This document shows positions 58,283-64,000 of a stretch of 64,000 bases of DNA, piece after piece (within the stretch, counting starts at the first letter, position 1; each line of letters starts with the position of its first letter). Both the position numbers and the translations under genes were made by a program. The stretch is taken from NCBI GenBank assembly GCA_001949185.1, contig BDGG01000017.1:620001-684000 (forward strand). Direction: 5' to 3'. The notes beneath the pieces were generated by a model, which saw nothing but the letters and a program-made list of their open reading frames with translations, ran no database searches and had not been told where the DNA came from. This stretch comes from Ramazzottius varieornatus (lineage: Eukaryota > Tardigrada > Eutardigrada > Parachela > Ramazzottiidae).

Positions 58283-60778
58283 TCAGGAAAGAGGGGCAGG
58301 CTGGTCGTTGCTGCCATCCATGTCCGGGGTGTAGTTATCGTAGCTATGGTGAGGTGGGAGATGGCCAGTGTGGGAGGAGGGCGATGTGACAATGGTGCTG
58401 ACCGTCGGGCTGCACTGAGTGGGCGAGCCTCCGTCCATGGCATTGGAGGCGCTGCTGTCAGCTGCCCGAAGAGCCCGTCGTGAGGCACTAGAAGTGGTGG
58501 AAGAGGGCGGCGCCAAGACCATGTTGCCCAGCCTGCCGGAAGCGGAGGGTGATGGGAAGGCGCTGCTGGCTAACATGGTGGAAGGTCCGTAGGGCGAAGG
58601 TGAAGGCAGGCCAGAAGGATTAGGGCCAGCGTTGGGCGAGGTGCCGGCCAGGCTGACCTGACCACCTAGCAGCATCTCTTGCAGGAGACTGTCAATCTGA
58701 GCCTTACCAATCAGCTTGGCCAGCTGGATTTGCTCAATCATCTGCCAGGCGATACTCTGGAGGGCCGGAATGAGCAGTAAGAGCTCGCCAAAACGACCCC
58801 GTGACTCGTACTGCCGGTCGTTGATGTAGTCTTCCAAGTTCACCTGAATCTGGTAGCGGATATGCTTGATACGCTGTGGATCCGATAAGCCTTTGGCATC
58901 TGCCAACAGACTTGAGTTGAGTGTCACAAACTGACAGTCATATCAGATATGTACCTGGGTCGAAGAAGACGATGGCTTTGGTGCAAGCAAACTCCTTGTC
59001 GTCAATTTGGATTTCGCGGAATGGACGGATGAGCTCCTGTAAGACGCGGGCAGCAATGCGGCCAATGTCAACTTCGGTGGAGGAATGGGGGACAATCATG
59101 CTGTCGTTGCCCAGCAGGAGGATATCCTTGAGGTGAACGGAACGACGCGCCACACCCAAGATCAAGTGTTCGCCGGCATGAGCGCGCAGCAGCGCCACCT
59201 ATACAGCCCAACTCAGCCTTATTCAAAGTGGACGATGTCTGCTTCCATTGGCACTTTGATGCTGGAGAACAACAAGGTGCCTGCCTTACCTGGTCGTCCA
59301 GTGACAGTTCGCAGAAGGGTGGAATGTATTTAGCCCATTCAACCAGGATGAGCAGTTGCTGCTTCATGGAATGGCAGACGTCCTGGATGGTGGCGATACG
59401 CTTGGGCAGAACGCTAGCATCGTGGAGCAGATGCATGCCCGACGCTTGGTAATCCTACCCCATACATTGCATGCAGTTATTACAGACGTTTCATTGGTGG
59501 TGATAGTTGTACAATGTCCAAGAGCGGGGATGGTCATTCTTACCACTTGGCGAGCAGTCATCTCAGCTTGATAGATACTGTTGACCGATAAGTCGGCACT
59601 GTTGCAGTCTTCATAAGATAAACGGCGCTGGCTAATGGGGTCCCGCTCATTTTGTACTGCTATACAGGGGGAAGGACAAGTAGCGCCGTCAAAAGGTAGA
59701 ATTAAGGCTGAGAAGAAGGATGGGTGCAATGTCTTACCTTCTTTCTTCATGCCGGCTCTGAAGCACTTTTTTAAGCGGCAATATCGGCACTGATTGCGCT
59801 TGTCCTTGTCGATGGTGCAGCTGCGGCTGAAGCGGCAAGAGTAGACGTGGTTCTTCCTGACCTACGATCGAGCGGGACTGCTACTGCTGTGCAACTTGGA
59901 AGAGGTGGAGGGTGGACTTACACTGCGGCGGAAGAAGCCCTTGCAGCCATCGCAGCTGAAGGCGCCGTAATGCTTGCCGGTGGCGCGATCGCAACAGATG
60001 GTGCACAGTTGTTGGGCCGAGAGGGCGCTGTGGTGGCAGTTGGGGCTGGCCGGTGTCAGGCCGTTAAGGACAGCCGAGGTCGATGTGGGGCCACTGGGCG
60101 CCAAGCTGGTGTTGCCTTGTTGATGAAGGGGTGGTGTGTTGCAAGGTGAGGTAAAGGCCGATTGTGGCGACGAAGGACGGGATGGATGTTGTTGTCGAGG
60201 TAGCAGCGGGCCATTCATCAGCTGAAGATGGCTGGGCCCTGAGCCGGCCAGGGGGCCGTAGGGCGTGGCCAGCACACCGTTAACGGTGGGCGAGGGCTGA
60301 GCAGGCTGCAGACGCCCTATGACAAGCATGGCTTACACTTTGTACAACAGAGAGAGAAAGGCGCCTCTCAAAGGAGAGTAGTACCTTGTAGGAGGGTCAT
60401 GGGCATCAGGTTGGCATTAGCCCCGTTGAAGGCTGCTCCATTGGCGTTGGAGGATCCGGAAGTGACGTGTTGAATGACCGACTGCTGTTGCTGATAGGAG
60501 TTGACCATCTGTGAGGGGGAAGGTGGGTTGGAGGATCGGCAAGGAGCGCTCTGTTGTTGCTGGTTGGCTATCGACAGGTGCAGTGGCTGCTGCTGGCTGA
60601 GGAAGAGGGGACGATGGAGGTGCTGCGGATGAAGCTGTTGTCCAGCTGCTGTGCCGTTCTGCAGTTGACTAGGCGACGACATATGTGAGGCCATCGAGGC
60701 TGACTGCATACCCTCATCCTGATTAAGCGCTTCCTGCTCTTCCTGTTGTTGCTTCTGCCTTTCGCTTGAACTCATCAT
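58283..60778 (-). CDS. HNF4: Nuclear receptor HNF4 (NR2A)
   Basis: Ligand-regulated or fatty-acid-bound transcription factor that controls gut and lipid metabolism genes, binding DR1 sites as a homodimer. The N-terminal region is Gln/Ser/Pro-rich. The DNA-binding domain has [20 protein letters not shown] and P-box [11 protein letters not shown], then [35 protein letters not shown] and the family-specific extension MKKEAVQNERD. The ligand-binding domain has [80 protein letters not shown] and the activation helix [11 protein letters not shown] long Ser/Pro-rich F region follows. About nine exons. The start is MMSSSERQ, after an acceptor (GTGTTAG) that implies a 5' UTR intron. Similarity to bilaterian HNF4 is very high. 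Confidence 0.96.
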
Positions 60779-63584
60779 CTCCTCTACTACTAACACAACA
60801 ACAACAACAAGAAGACATATAGGCCTCAGTCAGCTTTATGCAAAATACGTAGGACAGCTGGTCCTTATACTGCCTTTCTCCAATCGATTCTTTCTTTCGA
60901 ATAGTGGCTATACCGCGGCCATTCATGCAACCTGTTGCATGTCTGTCATCAATGGCAATCTAGGCTGGTCGCAGCGCTACCGGCCGAGGCACAGTAGCGG
61001 CTGAGCCCACATGCTAATTTGACACTCTCTTGGTCGACGGAACTTTGAGACAAGTTTCCTTTTTACAACGAAAACGTTGGCTTCCTATATATTCTGGAAG
61101 AAAAGTACGCACCGCGTTTGCCTCTCATGGAATTTGTCGAGGTCTGGCAATTAAGTCCCTGCGGACTGGTGTCGGTCGTCAGCGCGATATGACTAACTGC
61201 GGCCAGCTGTCTGGAAGGGAAGGCTTATATATGGCCACAAGTAGGCTGCAGGGGGATGGATGGATGGATGGATGTTGGACGTCTAAGGGCAAGTGTTTGC
61301 GCTGGGCTATATCGCCTTTGCAGAGCAATCAAGCATATAATGGCCAGTCATAAAAATGGTTGTGCTCGACACTTTGATATCCTCAGGTCAAAAGCTCAAG
61401 TTCATTCGATAGTACATCACTTGCCAACACAATGCGCTAATATGTCAAGCGGAATTTAAAGAAGGCCCCGCAAGATGCCGGCCAAAGGAATAAGAATACA
61501 GGCCTATTGTCGACAGTTGACTTGCGGTCAGCCCAGGACCTGGGAAGCAAGTGCCGACAGGCTATATAGGACGGGATGATAAGTGATGTGACAAGCCATT
61601 ACCGTTGACGGCTCAATTTGCGCTAAACGCTAAGGTTGACCCATGGAAGAAGGACCGATGGACTGCGATAGGCAAGGAAGGACAGCTGAAGCTTGATCGA
61701 AAGTACAACGTTCATGATGGCGGCAACGTGATGGCTCCTAGCTCTGCAGCGTCGATACTTTGCGCCATGGTGCTGCATGGCTGATAGCAGTCCACCTGAC
61801 TCATGCTAGATAGGACTTTACTCCTTATCTGCAAACATTCCGCACAGCCTATAGCCAAGTTACAGTTAGCAGCCCCCCATTATCATCAAACACTGCAAAT
61901 GCAACCATCGAGCACAGCGCCTTGACGCAACCAAAAATGCATGCTGCTACACTGTCCTCCTCTCCAGGCCGGACAAATAGCGCTTACAATGAACGACATA
62001 GCCCCAAGAAGCCAGTGTCCACAATTAAGGCCGAAACATCGGCGCTGGCTGAAAAGTGGGAACATGCTTTGTAAACAAAACAGACTGGCCAAGGATGGTC
62101 ATGTGTCCGCCCAGCGGCTAGCGCTCTTTTGCCAAAGGTAGATAAGATAAGCCTTAGTTGCAGCGACCCGCCAAACTCTCATCCACCAAAAGTGAGACGC
62201 GCGCGCGCGGCTGAGTGGGGCCATGGACCATAGTAGCTAGACCTACCCCTTATACCCTACCGCCCTACCCAATTACGGCTCTCTACATAGGTTATCACAT
62301 CACCTGATATTATTCAACAAAACTCTTCCGCCATTTGTGGGTGCACCGATCATCTCCGAAAAAGGTGCCATGGACTGAACTTGCCAGATTTAGCGGGACG
62401 AAGCTCCTCGCTTGAGCCTGAAGATGTACTACCCCGTTGGCAAGTCTTCAGAAGATGGACATGACACAAATAGCAGAACCAGCCGACATGACAAGATGAA
62501 GGGTGATTTTAGGCGGCGATTGTATGCCACCCTTTTTGTCTTGTTATCTATCTCGGCCATAACAGGCCTGCCTTCCTTCCTCCTTCACAGCAAGGCATAG
62601 CTGGAGGTGCCAAACAGCTTTGCTTTGGCCATAGCCTACCATAGTGATAGCGATCCATCACACGATGACAGAACGACAACAATATGTCCGTGACATATGA
62701 ACATGGCAAATAATCATTTGAGGGTGACGGATACAGGACAGTTACATCGAGTAACAGCGCATGAACCTTTCCACAGGTCTCTGCCGTCCTCTACCCCCTT
62801 CGCCATCTAGGTTGAAAAACGAGCATACGGACAATATCGTTGCCCAGACATTTAAGGCCATAAATGCCAGGTTGCTCCGTACATTGTCAATATATACTTT
62901 GGACGGAAAAGCCAACAAATTTCTCCGACAGCCTCTTGTTGACTGTGTAGCCAGCCTGAGCCTGCCAGTGAAAGCAGCCAGAAAGACTCAATCTACCTCC
63001 ACATTAAATATCAGACAATACACTCGAGCAACATGTCCATGATTAGCTGCTGCCTCGAGTCAGAGCCATCGAGCTTGGAAGGGTAGCTGCGGGAGAGAGT
63101 AGATGGTCTGTGACTGGTTGGCCCATATATGTTGCTTACGATAATGATGATGTCGATGTGCAGCGTAATAGGGCTAGCTTATGTGATACATGTGGGAGGG
63201 AGGGAGGTTATATGCTGCGATCTTTGGACATCGGGTCCAGCCATGCTTCCCACCGTAGCCCTCTCACTGTCTAGCCTGTCAGTAGCGCTCCATTATCGCC
63301 CTAACCTTAGCTCCCTCGTCCACATCTTCTATCAGCCTGCTTGCCACTAAAGCCCACAGTCATAGAGCAGTGGACGACAGTTCAAACTGCCAGCTTTATA
63401 TAACAACCATGATAGCCTTGCAAAGTTTTGACAAGACCTCAAGACCGGGTAAGGTAGCACGATGATCGCACTTTGTAAACTAGTATAAAGTGTGAGGCTA
63501 GTGCAAGTGAGGGGAGAGTCAGGTTCATCGATGGCCCGTCAAAGAGGCTTCTTACAGTAATGAGGGGGAAACCAGAGGCAGGGA
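60779..63584. other. Upstream region of HNF4; no genes recognised
   Basis: About 2.8 kb that should include the HNF4 leader exon and promoter. It has many short TATATA-like patches (for example 61225, 61305, 62895) and only short open frames with no recognisable domain. A GATG microsatellite lies at about 61253-61274 and a GC-rich GCGCGCGCGCG run near 62199. Confidence 0.4.
61253..61274. repeat. (GATG)n microsatellite
   Basis: Five consecutive GATG units (GGATGGATGGATGGATGGAT) in the HNF4 upstream region. Confidence 0.8.
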
Positions 63585-64000
63585 TCATTCTTCGGTGGCG
63601 GCCCGAGCAGCATTGCGTCGTGGCGGTGGCTTGCTGGCTCCGCCGGAAGTGATGGCTTGAACGTCGCCCTGCAACAAAAACAAGCGTCATCAGCATTATG
63701 TGGTTTCCTTCAGTTGACATGGAAGTTGGCCATGGTTAGGCCTATGTTAGTACCCAAGTGCTTATTTGCGTTTGGGTGGAGCGCTGCCGGCAGCAGCCGA
63801 AGGCGCTGCCGGTGTAGAGCGAGTGGAGGTAGTTACAAAGGCTTGCGTGTCATCCTGTTAAATGAGGGCCGACTGTTAGGCTGTAGTGAGTGAGCGAGAT
63901 ATTATAAGTGAGAAAAAGGCTTGTGTCTTGATACCTTGGTCGATGGTCCAGCGGAAGCGCCGGAGCGGTTCTTGGCTCGCAGCTTCTGTAGCGTCTGCTC
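63585..64000 (-). CDS. 3' end of an unrecognised gene with two candidate terminal exons
   Basis: Exon 64000-63935 reads EQTLQKLRAKNRSGASAGPS and ends TK at donor GTATCAAG. Two acceptors follow in the same phase. Exon A (63854-63762) reads DDTQAFVTTSTRSTPAAPSA and ends APPKRK-stop. Exon B (63668-63585) reads GDVQAITSGGASKPPPRRNA and ends ARAATEE-stop. Each carries its own stop, so they look like alternative last exons. Their first residues are similar (DDTQAF against GDVQAI), suggesting duplication. The product is not recognised; most of the gene lies beyond the right edge. Confidence 0.5.

Noticed and set aside
59847-60149. Ala/Gly-rich plus-strand open frame
   Set aside because: Antisense of the HNF4 Pro/Ser-rich region and first zinc finger.
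1-64000. CRISPR arrays, bacterial operons, prophage or integrated virus genes
   Set aside because: No regularly spaced repeats and no prokaryotic or viral coding regions were seen; genes are spliced and of animal type throughout.

Overview
This is eukaryotic, metazoan DNA. The genes are split by short GT-AG introns, mostly about 60-120 bp, and there are no bacterial operons or Shine-Dalgarno sites. The gene set includes a membrane collagen with an olfactomedin domain, an HNF4 nuclear receptor, pygopus, SPOP, ATF4 and SMYD-type genes. About fifteen protein genes in 64 kb imply a compact genome of roughly 50% GC. The HNF4 ligand-binding region reads very like bilaterian HNF4, but I cannot name the species. 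One run of Ns shows this is a draft scaffold.

Layout. 46-5555 (-): type II transmembrane collagen/olfactomedin gene, cut by the left edge. 6967-10198 (-): PPM1G phosphatase. 10612-11956 (+): winged-helix/linker-histone-like protein followed by a C2H2 exon. 12388-13713 (-): C1orf131-like nucleolar protein, head to head with clathrin light chain (13795-14798, +). 15292-17332 (-): WDR55. 18437-28992 (+): complete acetyl-CoA carboxylase. 30164-33153 (+): SLC44 choline-transporter-like protein, converging on ATF4 (33673-35096, -). 36664-38570 (+): SPOP-like MATH-BTB. 40221-40716 (+): VMA21. 41131-43187 (-): AMDHD2. 43553-45677 (+): SMYD-like gene with broken frames. 46182-47198 (-): pygopus. 47658-54973 (+): REV3, catalytic subunit of DNA polymerase zeta. 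55867-57526 (+): F-box protein. 58283-60778 (-): HNF4. 63585-64000 (-): last exons of an unrecognised gene.

The genes do not form one pathway; they are mostly housekeeping or regulatory genes packed closely, often as divergent pairs. The most notable non-coding signals are: (1) a family of palindromic hairpins built on GTGGCGCAC/GTGCGCCAC, found in introns of four unrelated genes, usually two hairpins per element; (2) upstream ORFs on the ATF4-like gene that reproduce the known ATF4 translational switch, with an intron that decides whether the second uORF overlaps the main start; (3) a hAT-like miniature element in a REV3 intron, at an assembly gap.
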